DNA of 64,000 nt from Budorcas taxicolor (taxonomy: Eukaryota > Chordata > Mammalia > Artiodactyla > Bovidae). The stretch spans positions 156,288,004-156,352,003 of the forward strand of contig NC_068911.1 of NCBI RefSeq assembly GCF_023091745.1. Reading direction: 5' to 3'. Each line of letters starts with the position of its first letter. The first letter of the stretch is position 1. This document shows, piece by piece, positions 45,525 to 56,494 of the stretch. The position numbers were made by a program, and so were the translations under genes. The notes under the pieces are model-generated. The model saw only the letters and a program-made list of their open reading frames with translations, searched no databases and was not told where the DNA came from.

Positions 45525-45648
45525 TTGTTTTGATTTTTTTTGGCCCCGTCACTTGGCCTGTGGGATCTTAGTTCCCCGATCAGGGATCAAACCCAGGACC
45601 TCAACAGTGAAAGCACAGAGTCCTAATCACTGGACTACCAGGAAATTG
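45525..45648 (-). mobile_element. CHR-2-type SINE
   Basis: gggatcttagttccccgatc, agggatcaaacccaggacct, agagtcctaatcactggact and accaggaaatt. Inserted in the antisense L1. The 171-codon plus frame across it is not a gene. Confidence 0.9.
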
Positions 45649-45954
45649 CTGAGTTTGATGATTTTAGGTCCCTCATATAAGTGGAATTGCGCAGTATTTG
45701 CTGTTTTATGTCTGGCTTATTACACTTTCCATGATGTCCTGGAGGTTCATCTGTATTGTGTAAACAGGGGGATTTCTTCTTTTCTAAGACTGAATAATAG
45801 TCTTATCTATCTATACCGTATTTTTTGGTACCCATTCATCTGTTGAGGGATTCTTTGATTGTTTTCACATTACTGTTATATGTTAAAAAACAAAAACATT
45901 GATAAAACAAATGAACATGGTTCCCTATGGGAGTAAGTGAAATCAGAGTGGGAG

Positions 45955-46185
45955 TGCTGTGCTGTGTGCTAATTCGCTTTAGACCTGTCTGACTCTGGTC
46001 ATCTCTATGGACTGTAGCCTGCCAGATTCCTCAGTCTATGGGATTCTCCAGGCAAGAATACTGGAGTGGTTTGCCATGCTCTCCTCCTGGGGATCTTCCC
46101 AATCGAGAGGTCAAATCCTAGTCTCTTACATCTAACCTGTGTTGGCAGGTGGGTTCTTGACCACTAGCGCCTCCAGGAAGCCCTG
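45955..46185 (-). mobile_element. Bov-tA SINE with long TSD
   Basis: tgctaattcgctttagacct through accactagcgcctccaggaa. Flanked by a 27-base direct repeat (45928-45954 and 46186-46212, four mismatches). Confidence 0.9.
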
Positions 46186-46212
46186 TGGGAGTGAGTGGGA
46201 TCAGAGTGAGAG

Positions 46213-47530
46213 GGCTAGGGCTGAAATATTTTAAACGGATGAACTTGAGGAGCAGATGCTTTTCACTAAGCAGAAGACATGAGTGTACTGGGATCAGATT
46301 GGCAACTTCTGCAGCATTTTAAACCTTTTGCTATAGGATGCAATGACTGGCTTTGGGGTTTCTACCATTGGCATTTGTGGATATACCTTTTTAAATTCTG
46401 TTTGAATCACTGAAGTGCTTTACATATTCAAAAACTAAAATTAAATCAAGAAGGATGAAGAAATTCCCAAAATACCAGCAGGCTGAATAGGCCACCTGTT
46501 TTGCCACCAGTGACCTATGCAATTAACTGCAGGGTTGAGGACTTTACCAGCTTCCTGAGGTGCATCCTGAGGGTGTGAATAGAAACTATGTGCTTGAGGA
46601 AGGAAAACTGAGATTTTTAAATTAGGTTAAGCCATTTGCATTCACCTTCATACAAACCAATAGCCAGTTACACTACAGTTAGCTGTTCAATTAAGTTACC
46701 TCACAAGGCATAAAGAGATATTAACCATAAATTTTTCATTCTGGCATTTAATATTTTTTTCCCAAATCACAGACCAAGTTCAATAACTTTTTTTTCAGTT
46801 TCTAAGATTTCAGGAAACAAGGCCAACTTTCTTCCCATTTCCATCATCTGACTCACACGCCAAGCCCCTGAGGAAGCAACAGCAAACATACTGGTGTCAG
46901 CAATTACAGGCTGACTCATGCGAGAACGTGCACAATTAACCTATTGAACATCTCTCGGGCAGGCGTTTCATCCTCCGTAGGATCAGCTGTTCTGCATTCA
47001 CCCAGGGTGGGCGCCCAGCCAACCTGCCGTGTGTTCCCACGCATTTCTGCTCTGATGGCTGGCCAGAAACAATTCATAACCCCACCGCAAGCAGCATCAG
47101 CAACAGAGCTCAAACTCCAAACATTCCATCTAAGCTGAACAGATCATTTCCAGGTTACTCTGCTGCCACGGTGTTCATGCCATGGAGGGCCCTGTGGGGC
47201 TCCTGGACACAAGGCCTTTGTGTCCTGCATTTCTTTGATCATAGGAAATAGCCTTCATTCAGCCTCTAGGACCTTCCCTGAGTTCCCATGGGCAGATTCA
47301 AGCAGCTGTTAATTAGAGAAGGGAGGGCGTGTGAGACCAGGGAGAAACAGTCAAGAGCAGCCTTGGGGCAAGGTCCCATTTCCCACATCAATGGATAGAC
47401 ACAACATCTTTGAGTCACTCTGCAGATACTGAAACCCCCTCCAGGCGGGAGAAGATTAAGGATGGCATGCTGCCCGCAAGCCTGTAGACCCCAGACCAGT
47501 TGGACCTGAAGGTTGACATCATGGACTCCT
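46213..47530. other. Repeat-poor island
   Basis: About 1.3 kb with no recognised repeat. 46840-47120 is the most CpG-containing non-repeat stretch I noticed here and carries two exact AP-1-type motifs tgactca (46849-46855, 46912-46918). No convincing exon; the short frames on both strands lack domains. Confidence 0.45.
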
Positions 47531-47533
47531 ACT

Positions 47534-47752
47534 TGTGTACTTGGTTGCTCAGCTGTGTCTGACTCTTTGCGGTCCCATAGACTGTAGCCCACTAGGCTCC
47601 TCTACCCATGGAATTTTCCAGGCAAGAATACTGAAGTGGAGTGTCATTTCCTACTCCAGAGGATTTTCCCGATGCAGAGATTAAACCTGTGTCTCTTGGT
47701 TCTCCTGCACTGGCAGGTGAATATTTTACCCCTCAGCCACCTGGGAAGCCAT
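47534..47752 (-). mobile_element. Bov-tA SINE
   Basis: cttggttgctcagctgtgtc through the head complement cccctcagccacctgggaag. Confidence 0.92.
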
Positions 47753-47917
47753 ATAGATTAACCATTTGCCTTGCTGAACTGGATATAAAAATCACTTGAT
47801 CTCTCTAAATTTCCGTATCTTCATTCGTAAAACATCAAGCTAACAGACTTTTGGTAAGAATGTAATGAGACACATGATGTACCAGGGTTACAAATAAGCA
47901 TTCAGTCTCCACCATTC

Positions 47918-48113
47918 AGGTCCTCCCAGGTGACGCTATTGGTAAAGAATCTGCCTGTCAATGCAGGAGATGCAAGAGACACGGGTTCGATCCCTGAGTC
48001 AAGAAGATCCCCTGGAGCAGGAAATGGCAAACTACTCCAGTTCCATGGACAGGAGAGCCTGGTGGGGGGAGAGGGGTCACAGAGAGTTGAAAGCAACTGA
48101 ACACACACACACA
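47918..48113 (+). mobile_element. Bov-tA SINE (gctattggtaaag variant)
   Basis: Head ggtcctcccaggtgacgcta, gttcgatccctgagtcaaga, a shortened body, and an end gcaactgaacacacacacac with an (AC)n tail. Confidence 0.9.
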
Positions 48114-48119
48114 CCCGCA

Positions 48120-48538
48120 AGCACATAGACCCCCAGACTGGTTGGAGCAGGAAGACTGAAGATACTGTCTCCCGTTTACCTCGCCATCCACCAATCAGAA
48201 GAGAGTCTGTGGCCTGTTACGCCCTCTCTAAAGCAGCACTGCAAAGCTTCTCAGTGTCCCCTCCACACTGGGACACACAGCTCTTAAGGTGTTAGCTCAT
48301 CGTGGCTTCCTTTGCCTGGCAAACCAATAAAACAATTCTTTTCTATTTCACCTATGAGATGTAATTTGATGTCAGAGTACAAAGGCCAGATCTGGCTTCA
48401 CTTCTATGAGCTTCTGGGTCCCCTGGGTGCTCCACTGGAACTAAGCGCAGCTCGAGAAAGCTAGTTTGTCTCATTAGCACTATATCCCCTGTTATGCCAT
48501 CATCCCCTGAAATATATGGGGCCACCTATATAGCAGTT
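48120..48538. other. Unassigned sequence
   Basis: About 420 bases. The first 35 (48114-48150) resemble 47473-47508. Confidence 0.45.
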
Positions 48539-48539
48539 G

Positions 48540-48725
48540 ATCTTCCCTGGTGACTCCAGTGGTAAAGAATCTGCCTGCAATGCAGGATACCTGGGTTTGA
48601 TCGCTGGGTTGGGAAGATCTCCTGGAGAAGGGAACAGCTACCCGCTCCAGTATTCTGGCCTGGAGAAGTCATTGGACAGAGGAGCCTAGCAGGCTAAACC
48701 CTGCCTCCCAGGGTTTCAAAGAGAG
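48540..48725 (+). mobile_element. Bov-tA SINE, 3' end altered
   Basis: gatcttccctggtgactcca, atctgcctgcaatgcaggat, agcctagcaggctaaaccct. The normal ccatggggtcgcaaag segment is replaced by a diverged cccagggtttcaaagag. Confidence 0.88.
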
Positions 48726-49009
48726 AATGTGTTTCTTGTTCCATATAATACCCTTCTCACTCTTGTCCTCCCTGGAACTTTGGTCTAGAGAGAGCTAGCA
48801 AAACTCATGCCATCTTCCAACAAAGTTCTCTTCACTCAGGCTCTTTACTGCTTTTCTTTGTGTGGAAGGAATGTTTCAATGTCATAGCCTCCTTGTCATG
48901 CCATGTGGCATTCCACTTGCCCACTTCTTTATGATCCGGGAAAAGTAGATCAGGAAGAGAAACCATTTTACTGATAAGGGAAACTCCAAAATAGAGTTTA
49001 TTTGTTATA

Positions 49010-49085
49010 TATGTAAAGCATTTATCACTGTGCCCGGCATAGAACGTGCATTCAGTGATGCCAATATTACTAATAATGCTCTATA
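49010..49085 (+). repeat. MIR SINE 3' fragment
   Basis: tatgtaaagcatttatcact, gtgcccggcatagaacgtgc and a tattactaataatgctc end follow the MIR 3' half. Confidence 0.55.
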
Positions 49086-49369
49086 TTTCTTAACAGGAAA
49101 CTATCACCAAGCTTTTTTAGAGTGGACCAGATGATCAAAAACCAATATGTTCCTAGGTTCAATGAATTTTTTATTGTTAATAAGGGTAAGCAGAAGGTCG
49201 ATGTTTGTCTTATGAGTATTGGAAATAATTATTGATTTGAATGTACACACAGTCTTTCATCTCTATTTTCATATTGTTAGTAACCTTATTACCCTGATTT
49301 CCTGATGCTAATTGAAGAGAATTACATGTGAAACTCTCCCTGTGGAAAATATTTGTAATACATATTAAT

Positions 49370-49425
49370 TAGTTCATTTAACAAATATTTACCTATTACA
49401 TGTCTGGGAATATATGAATAGAAAG
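49370..49425 (-). repeat. L2 3' end fragment, antisense
   Basis: agttcatttaacaaatattt, acctattacatgtctggga match the antisense terminus of L2. Confidence 0.5.
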
Positions 49426-49659
49426 CAGTCTGTTCCTCCTGGACATAGGACAAAGAGCTTATTCTTTAACATACAAAGATCTTTTACAAGTCAGTAAGGG
49501 AAGATCAAAAGCAAGATTTGACTAAGGATATGAAAAGATAGTTCTCAAACACATGCCCACACACAGAAAGACACACAAGAGATCTATCAATATTTTTTAA
49601 GTGTTGGATCTACTCATAGTGAAATGCGAATTAAATTTCTAAGACATCATATATTAATA

Positions 49660-49887
49660 GTGGCTTCTCAGGTGGTGCTAGTGGTAAAAAATTTGCCTTC
49701 TGAGGCAATAGATGTGAGAGACCCAGGTTTAATCCCTGGGTCAGGAAGATCCCCTAGAGGAGGGCATGGCAACCCACCGCAGTATTCTCTCCTGGAGAAT
49801 CCCATGGGCAGAGGAGCCTGGAAGGCTACAGTCCATAAGGTCACATAGAGTTGGACAGTGACTTAGCGCACACACACACACACACGC
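49660..49887 (+). mobile_element. Bov-tA SINE with 10-bp TSD
   Basis: gtggcttctcaggtggtgct, tttaatccctgggtcaggaa, with an (AC)n tail at 49868-49885. TSD tatattaata at 49650-49659 and 49888-49897, perfect. Confidence 0.95.
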
Positions 49888-49897
49888 TATATTAATA

Positions 49898-51150
49898 ACA
49901 TATTATAATGAGATTGTTTCTGTCTCAGTTTTAGCTGAGGCATGAAAACAGTAGCTGCAAGGAAGACCACAGTGTTAAAATTTCTCGTTAAGTGATCAAG
50001 ATCAGCCAACTCTTAAATCTTTTATCTGTAATAAGGAGACGGAATGTGGCAGGTTAGAATACTGGAAATAGAGAAGGGATTGGGGAAGAATGTTTTTGAA
50101 AGCTTCTGATTTGTTGAGTTCCACTCCTCAGAAGAGCAGTAGGGGCATTCTAGCCTCTGATCTTGAATGTGGAGAGAGTTTCGGTGGGCTCCTCAGAGCT
50201 GGGTCACTAGTTTGTCGGATTCACTGAGCTGTGCGAGTCGCTGCTGCACTGAGAAGGGGAGATAAAGCAGTGAAAGAAGGCACAGGAGGCACTTCTTCAT
50301 AGAACCTGCAGTATCCTGTGAACAGAATCACTGTTCAGCTCTTCAATTCAATTTTATATGCTGATCACTCATTCATAAGGATTAAACTGGAGGGACATAC
50401 CTAGTAAACTGTGATAAAGCCTCGCAGATGAGGGACAGACTAATTCCCCCCCAGACCCTTGTAAAAAAAACTCTTGTTAAAAAAAAGAGAGAGAGCTTTA
50501 AGTACTAGCTTTACTTGCTTCTGTGTTTTGTTTTGCTATTTCTGTAAGTGATATGCATTCAGCTGATCTTTTTCTTCATCTCAAGTCCTGTTCATCAGAT
50601 TGCTTTTGCCATGAAAATGGAAAGCTCTTTATTGTTGATAGATCGTCTTCTTAAAAGGTCAAAATAAAACTCTCAACAGAACATCAGCATTCAGACTGAC
50701 TTCAAAGAATAATTTTTTTTTTCCATTAAACTGTCTTTCGGAGCCTGATTTCCTCTCAAAAGCAATCTTCAAAACAATATTCGGCCTGTGCCCTACCATC
50801 GGTATTTCCATGGAATCTAATGGAAAGGCAGAGTGCTCAGATCTAGATGGGGCTACAGTTGTCTCCAGCTCACCCCTCCACCCGCGGATGTGGCAGGGAG
50901 ACTGGAGGGCTAGCCTAAGCCTCAGGAAAAGGCAGCTTTCCGCATTTGGAAACTGAGCTGTCACCCACTTATTTCATTTCTCTCTCACGCTAGTCCCCCT
51001 AAGGATGATGTGGTTGTGTCTGTCGCCCCTTTCCAGTGGCTCGGTATGGAGCAGCAGCCCAAATAAGGCCAATCCATCAGCCAGTGACTGCTCTCCTCTC
51101 TTTTTTACCTTTTTTCTTAAGACCCTTTGGTAAGAGCATTCTTCGCATCT
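49898..51150. other. Repeat-poor sequence
   Basis: About 1.25 kb with no recognised repeat. 50780-51060 has moderate GC and several CpG, possibly unique conserved DNA. A 101-codon minus frame (50659-50964) has no domain. Confidence 0.4.
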
Positions 51151-51162
51151 AAGCATCCTCTC

Positions 51163-51356
51163 GGGCTTCCCTTGGGGCTCAGCTGATAAAGAATCTTCCT
51201 GCAATGCGGAAGACCTGGGTTCAATCCCTGGGTTGGGAAGATCCCCTGGAGAAGGGAAAGACTTACTCACTCCAGTATTCTGGCCTGGAGAATTCCATGG
51301 ACTATCCATGGAGTTGCCAAGAGTCGGGCACGACTGAGCAACTTTCACCCACACAC
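51163..51356 (+). mobile_element. Bov-tA SINE
   Basis: gggcttcccttggggctcag through gggcacgactgagcaacttt. TSD with two mismatches: aagcatcctctc at 51151-51162 and aagtatcctatc at 51357-51368. Confidence 0.93.
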
Positions 51357-51368
51357 AAGTATCCTATC

Positions 51369-51675
51369 AGACTCTGTGGTAGACCTACATGTCTTGGAAG
51401 ATGGATACCTCCAGCCTCTCCCCATACAACTAAATGTTCACAATGTCTACTATCCTCTATCAGCAATTTTGTCTCTGAAGAAACTGAGGCTGGCTACAGC
51501 ATTTCATGTGGAACCATTAGCCCTCACTCTCAGTCCCATGGCTTTAAAATAAGAAGACTAAGTGGTAACAGCTGGGAATCATTCTGATAACCGAGGAACT
51601 ATAATACAAAAATGACAGCAGGAAAAGCAAGGTGATGCTGTTTCATTTCAGATAATTCTCATTTCATCACAGAAC
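51369..51675. other. Unassigned sequence
   Basis: About 300 bases, nothing recognised. Confidence 0.4.
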
Positions 51676-51790
51676 GGGATTTTTTTGGTGGGTGGTGGGG
51701 CAGCAGATCATGCAGCGTACAAAGTCTTATTTCTCCAACCAGAAAGCAAACCTGGGACCCCTGCAGTGAAAACGAAGATCCTAACCACTG
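51676..51790 (-). mobile_element. CHR-2-type SINE, left part
   Basis: cgggatttttttggtgggtg tail, gaaagcaaacctgggacccc, tgcagtgaaaacgaagatcc. Split by a Bov-tA; the last ~29 bases are at 52002-52030. Confidence 0.78.
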
Positions 51791-52001
51791 GTTGCTATTA
51801 CTGTGTAGTTCCTAAGTCATGTCTCTTTGTGACCGCATGGACTTTAGCCCTCCAGGCTCCTCTGTCCTTGAGATTTTCCAGGCAGGAATACTGAAGTAGA
51901 TTGCCATTTCCTTCTCCAGAGGATCTCATGACCCTGGAACCAAATCCTTGTCTCCTGCTTGGCAGAAGGATTCTTTGCCACTGAGCCACCAGGGAAGCTG
52001 C
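51791..52001 (-). mobile_element. Bov-tA SINE inside CHR-2
   Basis: agttcctaagtcatgtctct through ccactgagccaccagggaag. TSD ctaaccactg/ctaaacactg at 51780-51789 and 52002-52011 (one or so mismatch). Confidence 0.9.
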
Positions 52002-52030
52002 TCTAAACACTGTACCACCAAGGAATTCCT
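52002..52030 (-). mobile_element. CHR-2-type SINE, right part
   Basis: ctaaacactgtaccaccaag gaattcc: head complement of the CHR-2 begun at 51676. Confidence 0.75.
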
Positions 52031-52283
52031 AAAATCTGACCTTCATTGGGGAGAAAGTTTTCTGAGGTCAGGCACAGAATGTCAAAGAGGATTACCCTTG
52101 TTATCCCTCCAATTGTTCTGTGTTAGCCTGATATCTTTCCAAGTGGTGATACCTTGCTCCATCCCTCTCTGAAGCCTAGGACTAAGCTCCATTTTACCAT
52201 GCAGAAGAATGACAGAGATATGCATACAGACAGAGATAGATTAAAGCCTCTCCAATCACGATTATTATGTGAGCTAATAGGGT

Positions 52284-52438
52284 GTAACAGAGGATGAGAT
52301 GGTTGGGTGGCATCATCGGCTCAGTGGATGTGAGTTTGAGCAAGCTCTGGGAGACAGTAAAGGACAGAGAAGCCTGGCGTGCTGCAGTCCACGGGTTTGC
52401 AAAGGGTTGGACATGACTGAGCAACTCAACAACAACAA
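52284..52438 (+). mobile_element. BovB 3' terminal fragment
   Basis: cagaggatgagatggttggg, ggacagagaagcctggcgtg, and an aactcaacaacaacaacc tail instead of gaact units, like the copy at 8.4 kb. Confidence 0.85.
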
Positions 52439-52699
52439 CCAATATCCATTCTCTTCTTTTTCTTTACTGATGGAGCACCAGTTTTACCTGGAGTGGATGT
52501 ACCCAAATAAATTCTTCCTTGAAAAGAGAGGTAGCCAGAGCTGTATAAATAAAATGTAAATGGGACTGGCTCAAGCTTTTAACTTGTTTTTATATTCTCC
52601 CTATCTCATTCTTTTTTCTTGTCTGGATTAGCAATGCAATGGCCAAAGCTCCAGTAGCTATGTTGGATCATGAGTGAACTTGAGGATAAAAGCCACATG

Positions 52700-52720
52700 C
52701 TAAAAAAAAAAAAAAAAAAA
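52700..52720 (+). repeat. Poly(A) run
   Basis: About 19 consecutive A. No retrocopy could be identified upstream. Confidence 0.85.
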
Positions 52721-52807
52721 GGTGTATTTGGAAATAGAGAGTGCAGGGAATAATATGTATAAAATCTGATGTGTGTTCTTTTTGAATTATACAAATATGT
52801 TTGTGTG

Positions 52808-53001
52808 TGTTTGCTAAGCTGCTTCAGTCATGTCCTACTCTCTGTGACCCTATGGACTCCTCTGCCCATGGGATTCTCCAGGCAAGAATATGGGAGTGGG
52901 TTGCCATGCCCTACTCCAGGGGATCTTCCTGACCCAGGGTTAGATCCTTCCTTTGTCGCACTGCAGGAGGATTCTTTACCACTGAACCACTGGGTAAGCC
53001 C
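52808..53001 (-). mobile_element. Bov-tA SINE with 17-bp TSD
   Basis: ttgctaagctgcttcagtca through tttaccactgaaccactggg, with an internal loss of about 20 bases after ctatggact. TSD acaaatatgtttgtgtg at 52791-52807, repeated with two changes at 53002-53018. Confidence 0.93.
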
Positions 53002-53018
53002 ACAGATATGTTTGTATG

Positions 53019-53384
53019 TAGTATATAATACCATATGTATGCTTGTGCATGTTTTTGCCTATGTGAGAGATATGGAAAAAAAAATTTAACATTATATCCC
53101 AAACTGGTACAATTGTTTTCTCATGGTGAGTGGAGTCCAATATGACAGGTTGTGGGAAATTTCCTGTCTCTCTCACTCTCTTTTTACTTTCCAATTGTTT
53201 TAATTTTTAAAAGCTTTTTATATATTATTTTTGAAATTTTAAAAATAACTCAAAATGTGTAGCTTTATATCTCATTGCAACTTTAATTCTGAATATTCAT
53301 TTATGTTTGACTTTTTTAAGAACTGTAACTTTGATAAAATGATGTTAAAGCCAAAAGAGATCTTATAAATTTCTAGTTCCACTT
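53019..53384. other. Unassigned AT-rich sequence
   Basis: About 365 bases, nothing recognised. Confidence 0.45.
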
Positions 53385-53710
53385 TATTACTTTTTTATTT
53401 TACTTTGGAGTACAGTTAATTAGCAATGTTGCAGTAGTACAGAAATGCGGTTCAGTTATGTGTGTGTGTGTTCCGCCGTGTCTGACTCTTTGCAACCCCA
53501 ATGGACTGTAGCCTGCCAGGCTGCTCTCTCCATGGAATTTTGCAGGTGAGAATGAATACTGGAGCGGGTTGTCCCTTCCTACTCCAGGGAATCTTACCAG
53601 CCCAGGAATCAAGCCTGTGTCTCCTGTGCTGGCAGACAGGCTCTTTACCACTGTGCCACCTGGGAAGCCTGATTCAGTTATCCCGATACATATATCTATT
53701 CTCCTTCAAT
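53385..53710 (-). mobile_element. L1 3' end, antisense, interrupted by Bov-tA
   Basis: actttggagtacagttaatt, aatgttgcagtagtacagaa, then ccgatacatatatctattct after the SINE. Confidence 0.8.
53460..53670 (-). mobile_element. Bov-tA SINE inside L1
   Basis: Left (TG)n tail, tctgactctttgcaacccca, right head complement ccactgtgccacctgggaag. TSD ggttcagttat/gattcagttat at 53449-53459 and 53671-53681. Confidence 0.94.
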
Positions 53711-53839
53711 TGCACTTTAAAGTTTTACAAATGAGCATCCAATGGCCTGGAAAGAAGAATAATATACCTCAAGAAATGCAGCTTCCTGCAAGAGTAACCT
53801 ACAAAGAACTAAATTAATAAAAATTTAACATAATCCAGG

Positions 53840-54010
53840 TGCCTTCTCATATATTTTATCATTTATTCTTTATTTCAATCCTACAAGAGATACATAATAT
53901 CACTATATCATAAATAAAAGTCTGGAAAGTTCACATGATTAATTTCCCTGAGAACATATATCAGTTAAAGAAGGGGTCAGGATTCAAAACCTAACCCATA
54001 CTCCAGCTTC
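53840..54010 (-). repeat. MIR-like relic, antisense
   Basis: caggtgccttctcatatatt, caatcctacaagagatacat and ggggtcaggattcaaaacct follow the antisense MIR order loosely. Confidence 0.45.
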
Positions 54011-54769
54011 TTTCCATTTCTTCAAGTTGCCTTCTACACAGGCCCTCGTGCAGAGGTTTTAAACAACAGTGAATTCTGGCAGCTCCCAAGTTGATTATTA
54101 CCCCATTACTATTTCTTTGCTGAGTATTTGTACAACAGACACCAAGGAACCTCATCCCCAGGGATCCTGTCATGCTGCACTGCGCATGTGGTCTGCATGA
54201 TTTAAAGTTGACCCCCAGTTGCTAAAGAAAGTCAGTTGTTCTATTAATTGAAATAACCTGATATACAATGTCAATGATGCATGGCAAAGGCTCACAGAAA
54301 ACAAGAAAACATTAATGAGATATAAGCCAGGGATTTCAAAGTTTCAAGAAGCGATATCTTCCATTGAGTTAATGCAAATCATTTGGCCATCAAGGGAATA
54401 GCAACTCCAGGACCACACACACACTGCTGATTTTCTCAGTAGATGCCAATCCAATGGCAATGCAAAGGCTTAACAGGGCCAAGAAGAGTCTTAATGGCTG
54501 AGAAAGAATAAAGGCTCTGAAAAAGTGATCTCATAGCACAACGAAAAATTCAAGACATTCTGAAATTTCTTGAATGCATTTTTTGTTATAGTTTTTTTCT
54601 TCCATTTGTATCTTTTTGTTTGAATGTTTTTTAAAAGCTTTCTTTTCCAAAATTTTCACCTAAAGTTTATAGCCTGGAGGATATGTCAGACTTTCCCTTT
54701 TATCTTTGAGTTTCTACTGCACCATTGCACACCCAGTAATCTCTTGCTCCAATTTGAGAAGAGGTGTTT
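54011..54769. other. Unassigned sequence
   Basis: About 760 bases, no recognised feature. Confidence 0.45.
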
Positions 54770-54920
54770 GGTGTTCCTATGTCCATGAAATTTTCCAGGG
54801 AGAATACTGGAGTGAGCACCATTTCTTTCTCTAGGGGTTCTTCCCAACCCAGGAATTGAACCTGCCTTTATCTCTTGAGCTTCCTGAATTGGGAGGCAGA
54901 TTCTTTATCACTAGTGCCAC
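54770..54920 (-). mobile_element. Bov-tA SINE, left part, split by BovB
   Basis: tatgtccatgaaattttcca through ggcagattctttatcactag and gtgccac. It lacks its 3' third and stops at agtgccac, where the BovB begins. The head resumes at 55907. Confidence 0.9.
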
Positions 54921-55906
54921 AAGAGATGGGAATACTAGACCACCTAACCTGCCTCTTGAGAAATCTGTATGCAGGTCAGGAAGCAACAGTTAGAAGTGGA
55001 CATGGAACAACAGACTGGTTCCAAACAGGAAAAGGAGTATGTCAAGGCTGTATATTGTAACCCTGCTTAATTAACTTCTATGCAGAGTACATCATGAGAA
55101 ACGCTGGGCTGGAAGAAACACAAGCTGGAATCAAGATTGCCGGGAGAAATATCAATAACCTCAGATATGCAGATGACACCACCCTTATGGCAGAAAGTGA
55201 AGAGGAACTAAAAAGCCTCTTGATGAAAGTGAAAGAGGAGATCAAAAAAGTTGGCTTAAAGCTCAACATTCAGAAAACGAAGATCATGGCATCTGGTCCC
55301 ATCACTTCCTGGGAAACAGATGGGGAAACAGTGGAAACAGTGTCAGACTTTCTTTTTTGGGGCTCCAAAATCACTGCAGATGGTGACTGCAGCCATGAAA
55401 TTAAAAGACGCTTACTCCTTGGAAGGAAAGTTATGACCAACCTAGACAGTATATTCAAAAGCAAAGACATGACTTTGCCGACTAAGGTCCATCTAATCAA
55501 GGCTATGGTTTTTCCTGTGGTCATGTATGGATGTGAGTGTTGGACTGTGAAGAAGGCTGAGCGCCGAAGAACTGATGCTTTTGAACTGTGGTGTTGGAGA
55601 AGACTCTTGAGGGTCCCTTGGACTGCAAGGAGATCCAACCTGTCCCAGAGATCAGCCCTGGGATTTCTTTGGAAGGAATGATGCTAAAGCTGAAGCTCCA
55701 GTACTTTGGCCACCTCATGCAAAGAGTTGACTCATTGGAAAAGACTCTGATGCTGGGAGGGATTGGGGGCAGGAGGAGAAGGGGATGACCGAGGATGAGA
55801 TGGCTGGATGGTATGACGGACTCGATGGACGTGAGTCTGAGTGAACTCCGGGAGATGGTGATGGACAGGGAGGCCTGGCGTGTGACTGAGCGACTGAACT
55901 GAACTG
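54921..55906 (+). mobile_element. BovB LINE, 5'-truncated, inserted in Bov-tA
   Basis: Starts at aagagatgggaatactagac and ends ctgaactgaactg. Exact 8-bp TSD agtgccac (54913-54920 and 55907-55914). Contains a nonsense codon (TAA at 55058-55060, where siblings read TCA) and deletions near 55640 and 55880. RT motif C YADD is intact in the frame 55094-55681. Confidence 0.95.
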
Positions 55907-55932
55907 AGTGCCACCTGGGAAGCCTGCTTGGC
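55907..55932 (-). mobile_element. Bov-tA SINE, right part (head)
   Basis: agtgccacctgggaagcctg completes the SINE begun at 54770. Confidence 0.88.
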
Positions 55933-56490
55933 CTGAAACACCCTAAACCATAAAAGTAATTTAATGTACTCTTATGTTGATAGCCCTCAGGACTTTAGAT
56001 ACAACAAACACAAATTCTCTCTTTAAGGATAAACTCCCATAGTCAGACTTGCACGATATCCATGAATAAATTCACACGACTCTTGAGTTCTCAATCCAAA
56101 ATTTAAATTTAAATTTTAAAAAAACGAAGAAGAATGGGGAAAACACGATGTCACCATATGTGAAAACAATCAAAGGAAACAAGCAGCAGTATAACATCCC
56201 CCAAGAATTTCACATTGGAATGATTATGTATAGAATAAAAAAGTGTATTTTAAATGTCCAAACAATGAACTATAAAATATGAGAAAGGAGCTTTTATTAT
56301 CCAAAAGTATCAGGCATAATTGAAAAATAAAAAAATGTTTGAAGTAAAAGTGTAATCATAATTAAAAATAAAAGTTGAAACAGCAAATGAGATAAAACTC
56401 AAGAGAGACTCAGTGAACTGGAAGATACATTTAAAGAACTTATCCATAATAAAGTCTAGAGAGTCAATAATAACAAACACTAATATGCTA
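55933..56490. other. Unassigned AT-rich sequence
   Basis: About 560 bases, no family recognised. Confidence 0.45.
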
Positions 56491-56494
56491 CTAT

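Larger units (their letters stand above)
44884..45870 (-). mobile_element. Old L1 3' UTR, antisense, with Bov-tA and CHR-2 inserts
   Basis: aacagttttattgagataca, tcatttgctttt-type block seen as gtccatttgcttttgtttca, taacatgagattcactgtgt, atcctagcaaccactattgt, cctcatataagtggaattgc and ctgaataatagtcttatcta. Contains a 10-bp-arm hairpin at 45357-45380 (aatgcacaat/attgtgcatt). Confidence 0.85.

Noticed and set aside
45331..45846. 171-codon plus frame
   Set aside because: Crosses antisense L1 3' UTR and a CHR-2 SINE; not a gene.
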